The notes under the pieces: model-generated
Seen by the model: the letters and a program-made list of their open reading frames with translations, nothing else
What the model was told of the DNA's origin: nothing
The model's database searches: none
Source: Devosia sp.
Lineage (GTDB): Bacteria; Pseudomonadota; Alphaproteobacteria; Rhizobiales; Devosiaceae
Assembly (NCBI GenBank): GCA_015234425.1
Contig: JADGNE010000046.1
Coordinates: forward strand, 62,001-126,000
DNA: 64,000 nt
Reading direction: 5' to 3'
Shown: in pieces, positions 17,750 through 26,188 of the stretch
How positions within the stretch are numbered: position 1 is the first letter of the stretch
How the letters are laid out: every line of letters begins with the position of its first letter
Position numbers and translations under genes: made by a program

Positions 17750-19030
17750 TCAGGGGAGCAATACGTCGACCCGCAGACCTTCGCCGAGCTTGCTGCGGAT
17801 GGACACCTGCCCGCGATGGCGCTGGACAATATGCTTGACGATGGCAAGGCCGAGGCCCGTGCCCTTCTTCTTGCGGCTCGTCTCTGCATCGATCCGGTAA
17901 AAGCGCTCGGTCATCCGCGGCACATGCTCGGGCGGCACGCCGGGGCCGTGATCGATGACGCTGACCATATGGTGCAGCCCGCCGCGGTCGATCCGCGCCA
18001 GTTCAACCTCGACGCTTTTCCCGCCAGCGCCATATTTGATGGCGTTTTCAATGAGGTTCTCAAACACTTCATAGAGCTGGCTGCGATCGCCGGTGACCGA
18101 TACGGGCCCATCCGGCAGGCGGAGCTCGACCCGGAGCTCGGCGGCGGCGGCCTGAGTTTGAAGACCCTCGCGGACCTCGCGCAAGAGCCCTGCCAGCTCC
18201 ACCGTGCCGGTGGGGCGCATGTGCTGGTACATCTCGATGCGCGAGAGGCTGAGGAGGTCGTCGATCAACCGGCTCATCCGGTCAGCCTGTCCACGCATGA
18301 TGCCGAGGAATTTTTCGCGGGCGGCCGCGTCCTTGGCCGCGGGCCCCAGCAGTGTGTCGATGAAACCGATGAGCGAAGCCAGCGGCGTGCGCAATTCATG
18401 GCTGGCATTGGCGATGAAATCGCTGCGCATGGCATCGACACGCTTGAGGGCCGTGAGGCTATGAAAGGTCACCAGAAGGCGCCGCTGACTGGCCACCGAC
18501 CAGTCGGTTCCGGGCAGGCGGAGCGGAGCCACCACCACCCGATCCCAGGTTTCATTGGGGATGGTCTGGTGCAGCTCGAAACTAAAGAGCGCGCCATCGC
18601 GCAGCGCACCCTCGATGGCCGAGAGCAATTGCGGATCGCGCAGCACAAGGCTGAGGATCTGGTCGTCGGCGATATTGGGGTATTGCCGGATGGCCGCGCC
18701 ATTGCGGAAGACCACGGCGCCGCGCTGGTCGAGCACCATGGCCGGATCACCCAGCGCCTCGGCCATGGCGGCCAGCATCTGTTCCTCGTCCGCGCCGCGG
18801 GGCGGACTGTCGAGCACGACGCGCCGGGTTTCCGGCAAGGCGGGCGCAATTGGCGCGGGGCGCAGCGCCACCAAGCCGGTAAAGAGCGCAAACCCGATGA
18901 GAGCGATTTCGATGCGCAGGCCACCGAACATGACGAAGGCGGCAACAAGGATGGCGAGCACCGCAAGGAGGCCGAGCTGGCTGCGCAGATTGGCCAGCAT
19001 ATTCCGAGGCGCGTCGCGCCGTTCCATTTC
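17750..19030 (-). CDS. phoR: PhoR-like sensor histidine kinase
   Basis: A 426-residue kinase with two closely spaced N-terminal membrane helices (LGLLAVLAILVAAFVMFGG and ALIGFALFTGLVAL), almost no periplasmic loop, a PAS-like domain (about residues 75-190), the phospho-His motif NASHELRTPLASLIGFIDTLL, and the ATPase motifs NLIENAIKYG, DHGPGVP and GLGLAIVKHI. This is the PhoR plan, which senses phosphate status through the PstSCAB-PhoU complex. No phoB, pst or phoU gene is adjacent, so the partner is unproven. The start was chosen from GGAAG spacing. An ATG four codons earlier and a TTG at 19108 are alternatives. Confidence 0.75.
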   Translation of the reverse strand, partial: EMERRDAPRNMLANLRSQLGLLAVLAILVAAFVMFGGLRIEIALIGFALFTGLVALRPAPIAPALPETRRVVLDSPPRGADEEQMLAAMAEALGDPAMVLDQRGAVVFRNGAAIRQYPNIADDQILSLVLRDPQLLSAIEGALRDGALFSFELHQTIPNETWDRVVVAPLRLPGTDWSVASQRRLLVTFHSLTALKRVDAMRSDFIANASHELRTPLASLIGFIDTLLGPAAKDAAAREKFLGIMRGQADRMSRLIDDLLSLSRIEMYQHMRPTGTVELAGLLREVREGLQTQAAAAELRVELRLPDGPVSVTGDRSQLYEVFENLIENAIKYGAGGKSVEVELARIDRGGLHHMVSVIDHGPGVPPEHVPRMTERFYRIDAETSRKKKGTGLGLAIVKHIVQRHRGQVSIRSKLGEGLRVDVLLP

Positions 19031-19128
19031 AGTGTCTTCCATGTCCGGCAGCAAAATCAAAGCCTTCGTTCCGCCCTTGTGTTGGCGCCCGGTTTCTATC
19101 ACGCTCAATGTAACAATGGAGCGACAGC

Positions 19129-19983
19129 GTGACCGACCCCTTTGACAGCTTCGACATAAATGATCCCCAGCTGCCCAAATCCATCAAACGCGCGGCCCTG
19201 ACCTCGGGCGGATATCCCTATGAAGACGGGATGGATGGCGACGAGTATGACACGCAGATGTACGCGCTGCAAAAGCAGCTGGTGCTCCTTCAGGCGCATA
19301 TGGCGCGGGCGGGCGAGCGCATCGTCCTCGTCTTTGAGGGACGCGACGCGGCCGGCAAGGGCGGCACCATCAAGCGCATCCTCGAAAATCTCAATCCGCG
19401 CTACAACCTCATCGCCGCACTGCCCAAGCCGAACGACCGTGAGCGCACCCAATGGTATTTCCAGCGCTATATTGACTGGCTGCCCGCGGCCGGGGAAATG
19501 GTGCTGTTCGATCGCTCCTGGTACAACCGCGCCGGGGTTGAGCCGGTGATGGGGTTTTGTACCCCGGGCGAGACCGAGCTCTTCCTCGAAGAAGCGCCTG
19601 AATTTGAAAAGCGCCTCACCAAGGACGGCATAAAACTCTTCAAGTTCTGGCTCTCCATTGGCCGGGAAATGCAATTGAAGCGCTTCCATGATCGCCGCCA
19701 TGATCCGCTGAAAACCTGGAAGCTGTCGCCGGTCGATCTCGAGGCGCTCAACAAATGGGACGATTATTCCCGCGCCCGCGACACCATGCTGAAGCGCACG
19801 GACAGCAGCCACGCGCCCTGGACCGTCATCCGCGCCAATGACAAGAAGCGCACCCGCCTCAACGTCATCCGCACCCTGCTCAACGGTTTTGATTATGACG
19901 GCAAGGACGACGGCGAAATCGGCAAGAGCGACCGAAAAATCGTCCTCAGCGCCAAGGAATTTTTGGAGTTGAAGGGGGAGTAG
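19129..19983 (+). CDS. ppk2: Polyphosphate kinase 2 family protein
   Basis: A 284-residue single-domain PPK2 enzyme. The family uses polyphosphate to phosphorylate nucleoside mono- or diphosphates, or runs in reverse. Visible are Walker A EGRDAAGKGGTIKR near residue 66, the DRSWYNRAGVEPVMGFC motif near 125, the lid region KFWLSIGREMQLKRFHDRRHDPLKTWKLSPVD, and WTVIRANDKKRTRLNVI near the C-terminus. It starts with GTG. It is divergent from the PhoR-like kinase, fitting a phosphate-storage theme. Preference for ADP, GDP or AMP cannot be read by eye. Confidence 0.93.
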   Translation: MTDPFDSFDINDPQLPKSIKRAALTSGGYPYEDGMDGDEYDTQMYALQKQLVLLQAHMARAGERIVLVFEGRDAAGKGGTIKRILENLNPRYNLIAALPKPNDRERTQWYFQRYIDWLPAAGEMVLFDRSWYNRAGVEPVMGFCTPGETELFLEEAPEFEKRLTKDGIKLFKFWLSIGREMQLKRFHDRRHDPLKTWKLSPVDLEALNKWDDYSRARDTMLKRTDSSHAPWTVIRANDKKRTRLNVIRTLLNGFDYDGKDDGEIGKSDRKIVLSAKEFLELKGE

Positions 19984-19986
19984 GGA

Positions 19987-20112
19987 GGCCCCCTCACCCG
20001 ACGGCTGCACCGTCGACCTCTCCCCCTAGGGAGAGGTGCCGCTCCGCGTTTCGGGCACTTCTTCACCTCTCCCTTCGGGGGAGAGGTCGGCCGAAGGCCG
20101 GGTGAGGGGGCC
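19987..20112. repeat. 126-base intergenic inverted-repeat element
   Basis: Two 14-base arms, GGCCCCCTCACCCG and CGGGTGAGGGGGCC, are perfect reverse complements and bound the element. Inside are shorter dyads such as CTCTCCCTTCGGGGGAGAG. It fills nearly the whole gap between the convergent ppk2 and kdgK genes, where it may also terminate transcription. It resembles REP/RIME-type palindromic repeats. I cannot count copies elsewhere in the genome. Confidence 0.7.
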
Positions 20113-20125
20113 TTGGCCTAAACCC

Positions 20126-21037
20126 TCACCCCAAAAGCTTGGGGTCCACCAGCGCGCCCTTGTGGCCGATCACTACCCCCGCCACGCGATGGGCATTTTC
20201 GGCAGCTTCGGCGATCGACTTGCCCATCAGCCGCGCCGAAAGATAACCGCCATTAAAGCTGTCGCCGGCCCCGGTGGCGTCGATCACGTTTTTGGCCGGC
20301 GGTGGGGCCATTTTCACCCTTTCATGGGCCGTGGCGATCAGCGCCTCGTTGGAGCCGTCCTTGACCACCACTTCCTCGACGCCAAGCTCGAGATAGCGCT
20401 CTGCCGTCTCCTCCACCGATTTGTCGCCAAAGAGCGGGGCTTCATCCGAATGGGTCGGCAGGACGATGTCACAGAGGCTCGCCGCCGCCGTCAGCACCGA
20501 CGCCATCACCCGCTCGCTCGACCACAAGGCCGGGCGCAGATTGGTATCGAAGGCGATTTTCGCGCCATTGTCGCGCGCCTTGACGATGGCGCCGAGCAAA
20601 CGCCCCCGCGCCTTGGGCGCGAGGATGGCCAGGGTAATGCCGGAGAAATACACCAGGCTCGCGCCCTCCACGGCCTTGCCCAGCGCCTCCTTGTCGTCGG
20701 CCAGAAGCTTGGCCGCAGAATTGTCGCGCCAATATGTAAAATGCCGGTCGCCCTTGTCCTGATGGATCATGTAAAGACCCGGTCGGCGGCTCGGAATGGT
20801 CTGGATATGGCCCGTGCCGATGCCATTGGTATCGAGAAAGGCGCGGATATCGTCCGAATAGCGGTCGGAGCCAAGTGCGGTGGCATAGTCGACGGCAAAA
20901 TCCTTGCTGAGCAGGGCGCGCAGATACCAGGCGGTGTTGAGCGTATCGCCGGCATAGCCCAGCCGATAATTGCGATCCTCGCCGCCACTCATTTCGATCA
21001 TGCATTCGCCAATGCTGACGATCCGCTTGCCGGTCAT
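20126..21037 (-). CDS. kdgK: 2-dehydro-3-deoxygluconokinase, PfkB family sugar kinase
   Basis: A 303-residue ribokinase/PfkB kinase. The N-terminal SIGECMIEMSGG and GYAGDTLNTAWYLR, the substrate region around PGLYMI, and the C-terminal anion-hole and catalytic motif DATGAGDSFNGGYLSAR are typical of KdgK, which phosphorylates 2-keto-3-deoxygluconate before Entner-Doudoroff aldolase cleavage. The ATG follows GGAGGAAG at five bases. It is divergent from a fructuronate-reductase-like gene, so a hexuronate route is the likely setting. A different ketose or fructose substrate is possible. Confidence 0.85.
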   Translation of the reverse strand: MTGKRIVSIGECMIEMSGGEDRNYRLGYAGDTLNTAWYLRALLSKDFAVDYATALGSDRYSDDIRAFLDTNGIGTGHIQTIPSRRPGLYMIHQDKGDRHFTYWRDNSAAKLLADDKEALGKAVEGASLVYFSGITLAILAPKARGRLLGAIVKARDNGAKIAFDTNLRPALWSSERVMASVLTAAASLCDIVLPTHSDEAPLFGDKSVEETAERYLELGVEEVVVKDGSNEALIATAHERVKMAPPPAKNVIDATGAGDSFNGGYLSARLMGKSIAEAAENAHRVAGVVIGHKGALVDPKLLG

Positions 21038-21189
21038 TGCGCTTCCTCCAGTCCCCACAAAAGGCTTATGCCGGGCTTGACCCTTTTGAGGCAAGCCCCG
21101 ACACAGGAGCCTGAATAGGCGCGCACGATCTTCCATACAAGTTGGAAAATCTCTATGCTGCGCCCAAATAGCCTTTCCCGGAGACGACC

Positions 21190-22662
21190 TTGACCGACGC
21201 GCGCCTCAGCCCCGCCACTCTTGCCACCCTCAAGGCCGGCACCAAAGTGCCCAATTATGACCGGTCGGCGGTGTCGCCCGGCATTGTCCATCTGGGCATC
21301 GGCGCCTTTCACCGTGCGCATATGGCCGTTTATGTCGATGACCTGCTTGCGGAAGACCCGAGCTGGGGCATTGTGGGGGCGAGCCTTCGCCGTCCCGACA
21401 CCAAGGACGCTCTCGCCCCGCAGGACGGGCTCTATACCATCGCCGTGCGCGACGCCTCCGGCACGCATCCGCGCGTGATCGGCTCGATCCTTTCGGTCAT
21501 GGATGCCAATTCTGAACGTGAAGAGCTGCTCACCCTGATGGCCAGCCCCGCCATCCGCATCGTCTCGCTGACGGTGACGGAAAAGGGCTATTGCCACGAT
21601 CCGGCAACCGGCGAGCTCGATGAGCGCCACCCGGACATCGTCCATGATCTGGGCAATCCCACCACGCCGAAATCGGCCCCCGGCATGCTGGTCGAAGCCC
21701 TCGCCCGTCGCAAGGCGGCCGGGATTGCCCCCTTCACGGTGATGAGCTGCGACAATCTCCCCTCCAATGGCGAAACGGCAAAGCGCATCGTCACCCGCTT
21801 TGCCGCCCTGCGCGAGGCCGATCTCGGCGCCTGGGTCAAGGATGTGGCCTTCCCCTCGACCATGGTTGATCGCATCGTGCCCTCGACCACTGATGCTGAC
21901 CGGGCTGAAGTCACGGGCCTCATCGGCGCCGAAGACGCCTGGCCGATCATGACCGAGCCCTTCACGCAATGGGTGATCGAGGATCATTTCCCCGCCGGCC
22001 GTCCGGCGTTTGAGAAGGTCGGCGCCCAGTTGGTGAAGGATGTCGAGCCGTTCGAACTGATGAAGCTGCGCATGCTCAACGGTTCGCACTCGACCATGGC
22101 CTATCTCGGCTATCTCGGTGGCTATGAGTATATTTCCGAGGTCATGGGCGATCCCGCCTATGTCAAACTCATCCATGGCCTGATGACCGAAGAGGCAATG
22201 CCGACGCTCGACATGCCCGGCACCGATCTCGGGGCCTATCGTGACGAACTGCTCGAGCGCTTCCGCAATCCGGCCCTCAAGCACCGCACCTGGCAGATCG
22301 CCATGGACGGTTCGCAAAAACTGCCCCAGCGCCTCCTCGGCACCATTCGCGACCGCCTCAAAGCCGGCGAGCCCATTACCCGCCTGGCGCTCGGTGTCGC
22401 CGCCTGGATGCGTTATGTCACCGGCATTGCCGAGGATGGCAGCGAGATCGACGTCAGGGATCCGCACGCCCTCAAAATGCTCGCCATCGCCACCGATGCC
22501 GGCGATGATCCGGAGGCCCTTTTCGACGGCCTCGCTGCCCTCACCGAGGTGTTCGGCACCGACCTTGCCGAGAATTCCATTTTCCGCACGGCCGTCGTCG
22601 AGCACCTTGAGAACCTCTTCGATGAAGGCGCGCGCGGCACGGTTGAAGATCTGGTCGGCTAA
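21190..22662 (+). CDS. uxuB: Mannitol dehydrogenase family protein, probably fructuronate reductase (UxuB)
   Basis: A 490-residue long-chain polyol dehydrogenase. The Rossmann start VHLGIGAFHRAHMAVY and the catalytic Lys-Asn-His set in KLRMLNGSHSTMAYLGYLGG are intact. The family includes mannitol 2-dehydrogenase, arabinitol dehydrogenase and fructuronate reductase. The divergent kdgK favours fructuronate reduction to mannonate, which leads to 2-keto-3-deoxygluconate. No uxuA or uxaC is present in the window, so this choice remains inference. It starts with TTG preceded by GGAGAC. Confidence 0.8.
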   Translation: MTDARLSPATLATLKAGTKVPNYDRSAVSPGIVHLGIGAFHRAHMAVYVDDLLAEDPSWGIVGASLRRPDTKDALAPQDGLYTIAVRDASGTHPRVIGSILSVMDANSEREELLTLMASPAIRIVSLTVTEKGYCHDPATGELDERHPDIVHDLGNPTTPKSAPGMLVEALARRKAAGIAPFTVMSCDNLPSNGETAKRIVTRFAALREADLGAWVKDVAFPSTMVDRIVPSTTDADRAEVTGLIGAEDAWPIMTEPFTQWVIEDHFPAGRPAFEKVGAQLVKDVEPFELMKLRMLNGSHSTMAYLGYLGGYEYISEVMGDPAYVKLIHGLMTEEAMPTLDMPGTDLGAYRDELLERFRNPALKHRTWQIAMDGSQKLPQRLLGTIRDRLKAGEPITRLALGVAAWMRYVTGIAEDGSEIDVRDPHALKMLAIATDAGDDPEALFDGLAALTEVFGTDLAENSIFRTAVVEHLENLFDEGARGTVEDLVG

Positions 22663-22735
22663 TCGACATCGCCCCCTACCGATCCCTTCCCGCAGCGCCT
22701 AGAATGCGCTGCGTGGACGAGGGAGGACTATAGTG

Positions 22736-23287
22736 ATGCCGATTTATGCGCTGGACGGGATTGCGCCCGAGATCGACCCGAAGGCCGGGTTCATTGCGCC
22801 CACGGCGGTGCTGGTGGGGGACATTGTGGTGGGACCCGAGGCCGGCGTCTGGTTTGGCGTGGTGATGCGCGGCGACAATGAGCGGATCACCGTCGGCGCG
22901 CGCTCCAATGTTCAGGAAAACTGCGTGCTGCACACCGATATGGGCTTTCCGCTCAGCATCGGCGAAAACTGCACCATCGGACATAGCGCCATTCTTCATG
23001 GCTGCACCATTGGCGACAATTCCCTGATCGGCATGGGCGCCACCGTGCTCAATGGCGCAAAAATCGGAAAGAACTGCCTGATCGGCGCCAATGCGCTGGT
23101 CACCGAGGGCAAGGAAATTCCCGACAATTCTCTGGTTGTCGGCGCGCCGGGAAAAGTCATCCGAACGCTCGACCCGGACTCGGCCGAAAGGCTGGCCGCC
23201 TCGGCCGAGGGCTATGTGCGCAACGCCCGCCGCTTTGCCGCCGGCATGGTGGAAGTGCCACGCCGGGTGGATTTTGATCCGGCCTGA
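22736..23287 (+). CDS. Gamma-class carbonic anhydrase family protein
   Basis: A 183-residue left-handed beta-helix protein built of hexapeptide repeats (for example IGENCTIGHSAILHGCTIGDNSLIG). The three zinc His are present: one in NCVLHTDMG and two in GHSAILHG, the gamma-CA pattern. It may hydrate CO2 or belong to the YrdA/PaaY group of uncertain activity. The ATG directly follows a GTG. GGGAGGAC about eight bases upstream favours the ATG. No operon partner is evident. Confidence 0.9.
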   Translation: MPIYALDGIAPEIDPKAGFIAPTAVLVGDIVVGPEAGVWFGVVMRGDNERITVGARSNVQENCVLHTDMGFPLSIGENCTIGHSAILHGCTIGDNSLIGMGATVLNGAKIGKNCLIGANALVTEGKEIPDNSLVVGAPGKVIRTLDPDSAERLAASAEGYVRNARRFAAGMVEVPRRVDFDPA

Positions 23288-23299
23288 GCCGGCACAAGA

Positions 23300-23857
23300 C
23301 TAGAGCACGTCGGTGGCGGAGATGCCCCGGCGTGGATCGCGCATGACGCGGATCTTGTGGCAATCATTATTGCCGTGTTTGCGACGCGGATCGGCGCGAT
23401 CCACCAGCTCGATGCGGCGCCTGTCTGGGCCGAAATACTTGGCGGTTTTCACATAGATCAGCGGATGGTTCAGCTGGGCCGCCAACTTGTCGCTCATGTC
23501 CTCGACCGGGTCGGAGAGGAACAGGACCTCGTCAAACCCCATCTCGGTCAGCTGCACGAGCTGGTGGCGCGGGCCACTGGGGACGAGGCACACCACCGGC
23601 GCAAAGCGGCGCATGGGATTGCTGGTCGAGCGGATCGCCTGCAGCAGGCGCTGCTTTTGCGCGTCGGGCAGGGCGCCATGCACAAGAAAGAAGATGATCT
23701 TGTCGGCCGGGATCGAGGCGATCTCGGCATCGCGGACGGCTGTCTTGAAGCCCAGCCGGTGGCAGAGCTGAAGGGTGGCGTCGGTATTGGCTGTGCTGGG
23801 GGAAAACACCAAGGCAGAGCATTCACTCAGGGCGGTCGTGTCCGTGGCGGCGATCAA
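23300..23857 (-). CDS. Receiver-like protein lacking an obvious phosphoacceptor, unknown function
   Basis: A 185-residue protein with an alternating strand-helix pattern like a response-regulator receiver: strands SALVFSPS, KTAVRD, KIIFFLVHG and APVVCLVPSG, then MGFDEVLFLSDPVEDMSDKL where receivers carry a GADDYL-type segment. The strand-3 position that normally ends in the phosphorylated Asp reads FFLVHG, so classical phosphorylation is unlikely. The C-terminus YFGPDRRR with a basic tail is a motif I associate with rhizobial regulators. It is convergent with the carbonic anhydrase. No function is assigned. Confidence 0.65.
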   Translation of the reverse strand: MIAATDTTALSECSALVFSPSTANTDATLQLCHRLGFKTAVRDAEIASIPADKIIFFLVHGALPDAQKQRLLQAIRSTSNPMRRFAPVVCLVPSGPRHQLVQLTEMGFDEVLFLSDPVEDMSDKLAAQLNHPLIYVKTAKYFGPDRRRIELVDRADPRRKHGNNDCHKIRVMRDPRRGISATDVL

Positions 23858-24080
23858 TTTGCAACTCTACAACTAATGATCCGACGCTCAGAATATTTGT
23901 AAAATCCTAATTTCGGGTAATTTTAAGAACGAGTATTTATCAGTCTGTTCAATTTGATGTGTTTAGTCGGTTTGTTTGCTTGAGCTGAATGGCGCAAATC
24001 AAATAGTTGTCGGGGAAGAAAAAATCTGGATTTGATCGGGCTGTGCCGCGCGCTGCGCTTTTGGTGGCGCAGGCGGTGAC

Positions 24081-24863
24081 TTACCGCGACAGCAGAGCAC
24101 GGTTTCGATCCATCCACGCTGCGCTGCGGGCCCGCCAGGCGAGCGCCCATAGGGGTGTTGAATCGGTGCTGTCGGGGACGATCCGCGCTTCGATCGCCTC
24201 GTTCGCGGTGTCGTGCAGCGCCAGCCGGATCATCGTGTCGACGAGCTCAGTCCGCTGGCGCTGCCCAAGGCCATATCCATCGGCGATGGCCTGAAAATGC
24301 CCGGCACGGATTTTGGCTGGCGCGAGGCCGAGACGCTCTTCGAGGTCGTCATCAAAGAGATGCGCGTTGAGCCAGCACAATTGCGCCAACTCGACCATGG
24401 GGTCGACCGGGCCGGCCTGCTCCCAATCGATGAAGGCAATGGGGCGGCCGGATTGGGCCAAAATATTCCAGTCGCCGAGATCGCAATGACCGATGAGACG
24501 CGCGCCATCGCCCAGCGCCCTGCCGAACCAGTCTCGCCAGATGGCATTCGGCGGCGGCTTAAACCGTCGGGTGAGGTCGTGAAATTCGGCCAGCATTTGC
24601 CCAAGGAGAAAGTGCGAACCCTCCGGCCAGGGCCCCGGATGCGGCGACGCGCCGGCAACGAACGTCAGGGTTTCCCGGCCCGTGTCATCAAAGCCCGTCC
24701 CAACGACGCGCGGCGCGCCTGAAAAACCTTCTGCCTCGAGAAAGCGCAACAGCGCATGAACGGCGGGCGCCCAAGGACCTGTCTGGCGATGCACGACCGC
24801 CCCGATCCGCGAAACCGCCGTGCGACCGCCGCCAGTCAGAACTTCTTCGGTATCGATGGTCAC
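24081..24863 (-). CDS. Aminoglycoside phosphotransferase-like kinase (APH family)
   Basis: A 260-residue kinase-fold protein. The catalytic loop GHCDLGDWNIL gives the HxDxxxxN pattern, and the metal-binding Asp is in AFIDWEQAGP. The N-terminal lobe (HRQTGPWAPAVHALLRFLE) is short. The family includes antibiotic kinases, choline and homoserine kinases, and many uncharacterised small-molecule kinases. I see nothing that predicts antibiotic resistance specifically. It stands alone between two AT-richer gaps: 23858-24080, and 24864-25157 where I see no gene. Confidence 0.82.
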   Translation of the reverse strand: MTIDTEEVLTGGGRTAVSRIGAVVHRQTGPWAPAVHALLRFLEAEGFSGAPRVVGTGFDDTGRETLTFVAGASPHPGPWPEGSHFLLGQMLAEFHDLTRRFKPPPNAIWRDWFGRALGDGARLIGHCDLGDWNILAQSGRPIAFIDWEQAGPVDPMVELAQLCWLNAHLFDDDLEERLGLAPAKIRAGHFQAIADGYGLGQRQRTELVDTMIRLALHDTANEAIEARIVPDSTDSTPLWALAWRARSAAWMDRNRALLSR

Positions 24864-25157
24864 CGCAAAACTCCCATAGAGGCATTGTGCCTGTGGACGG
24901 GCCGGGTGTCATTGGGCCTGTTTGATCGGGGGGCGATGAGCGCCTGCCTTGTTTTTCCTGCGCCAGCTGCGGCCGCGACGAATATTTGCGGGTGACGCTG
25001 ACCTATCCGTCAAAGTTGAGTACGGCGAATTGCTCATCCGCCGGCCGGGCGAGGTGAAAATGGTGCAGACGTAGAAGTGGGTGAAGCTGGGGGAGTAGGG
25101 GAAGGGCGGGAGGGGCGCAGTCGCGAATTTGCTCGCAGTGATGTTCGTTACGTGCAG

Positions 25158-25505
25158 CTAGAAGAGCGGAACATCAAGGCCCAAATCTACCGCCTTTTTT
25201 CGGTGAGCATCGTAGTCTGGATGTCGAGGGGAAATTATCTCTAGATCCGAGTAATGCTTCTGTACGAAAATGTGCCCAGCGCTGCAATTTGTTTGATTTA
25301 TGTTATTTATGTCAATTCCTGATATAATCGATACTTCTGTGACCGATGTTTCTGTGTGAATATTGCTGGCATGAGGGTAAAATACATCTATGTATTCAAA
25401 GTGAGTGGCTAGCAATAGCTTGTTCTGGCCACTCTGAACTAGGAGCAAGTCTTCTATTGTGATGGTGGATCGTTCGCCCTCAAGGTTATTCATTCCGGCT
25501 CCCAT
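25158..25505 (-). CDS. C-terminal part of a probably frameshifted membrane-anchored protein
   Basis: A 115-residue open frame starting MGAGMNNLEGER. Its middle, TIEDLLLVQSGQNKLLLATHFEYIDVF...HTETSV, looks like the C-terminal beta domain of the same two-helix membrane protein whose N-terminal part lies just upstream in another frame. The open frame continues upstream of this ATG as GEILVPSSKHFHVT, which reads as natural protein. The ATG has no ribosome-binding site. A one-base frameshift near 25550-25565 would join the two. Base composition is clearly more AT-rich than the flanks. Independent translation by coupling is the alternative. Confidence 0.5.
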   Translation of the reverse strand: MGAGMNNLEGERSTITIEDLLLVQSGQNKLLLATHFEYIDVFYPHASNIHTETSVTEVSIISGIDINNINQTNCSAGHIFVQKHYSDLEIISPRHPDYDAHRKKAVDLGLDVPLF

Positions 25506-26188
25506 GGTGACATGAAAATGTTTAGAGCTTGGAACAAGTATTTCGCCTTGGGTCTGTCGGCGGGGATGAGTAGCGGTGAGTGTGAGATGCTGCCTAACTT
25601 TGCTGGTGTCGCGCCAGCATTTATTAATATTGGGGTAAAAGACGCAGCGGCGAGCTTGCCATTCGGGTCCGGGTGTAGCTCGATTTTTAGGCGCTCAACC
25701 GAGACGTAGGCTCGGTTTTGCCACACGGCGTTACTCCTGGTTAGAGCGTTCGCAACTGATGCTTTTGCAACCGCTCTCTGCGCTGCATGTGCCTGCACAG
25801 ACGTTTTGTCGAACGTCCGGAAGATCATGACTAGTCCCACTGCTCCGACTAGAGTTTGCAGTATTGATACGGTCGCTAAAATAATGGTCCAATCAGCAAT
25901 GCGGGTTTGAGCCTGCAACTCGAGTTCAGCCCTTTGGTCCAGGCGTCCATTTAGAAGTTGTTCCGTCACGCAGGCGACATATTCTCGGTCGATATCAAGG
26001 TGGGCGCATCCTGCGACAATCCCACGCCGAGTTTGTTCAGCACTATTGCCCAGTGCATACTCGGTAGCGTTTATTCGGCGCGCTTGCTGGTGAGCTATCC
26101 CCCAGATCATCGCTGACCATATTGCTAGAGCGACGAAGAGTAGTGCCGCCCCTTCGGGTGAGAAGTTGAACCAATCTCTTCGTTTCAC
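25490..26188 (-). CDS. Two-helix membrane-anchored protein, probably truncated by frameshift
   Basis: A 232-residue frame with a transmembrane helix at about 12-31 (GAALLFVALAIWSAMIWGI), a periplasmic loop with two Cys (AGCAHL, VACVTE), a second helix at about 100-123, and then an Ala/Thr-rich linker leading to RAYVSVERLKIELHPDPNG and NAGATPAKLGSI. This plan occurs in uncharacterised proteobacterial membrane proteins. The final residues after LLIPADR do not fit the domain, while the alternative frame does, so the gene appears broken. It lies in an AT-richer islet with no relative nearby, suggesting transfer. Confidence 0.6.
   Translation of the reverse strand: MKRRDWFNFSPEGAALLFVALAIWSAMIWGIAHQQARRINATEYALGNSAEQTRRGIVAGCAHLDIDREYVACVTEQLLNGRLDQRAELELQAQTRIADWTIILATVSILQTLVGAVGLVMIFRTFDKTSVQAHAAQRAVAKASVANALTRSNAVWQNRAYVSVERLKIELHPDPNGKLAAASFTPILINAGATPAKLGSISHSPLLIPADRPKAKYLFQALNIFMSPWEPE

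Noticed and set aside
24081..24863. Antibiotic-resistance aminoglycoside kinase
   Set aside because: The kinase motifs are generic to the fold, and no resistance-specific feature or mobile context was found.
24864..25157. Possible decayed coding sequence next to the phosphotransferase
   Set aside because: Short frames interrupted by stops were seen, but nothing recognisable. It is reported only as a gap.
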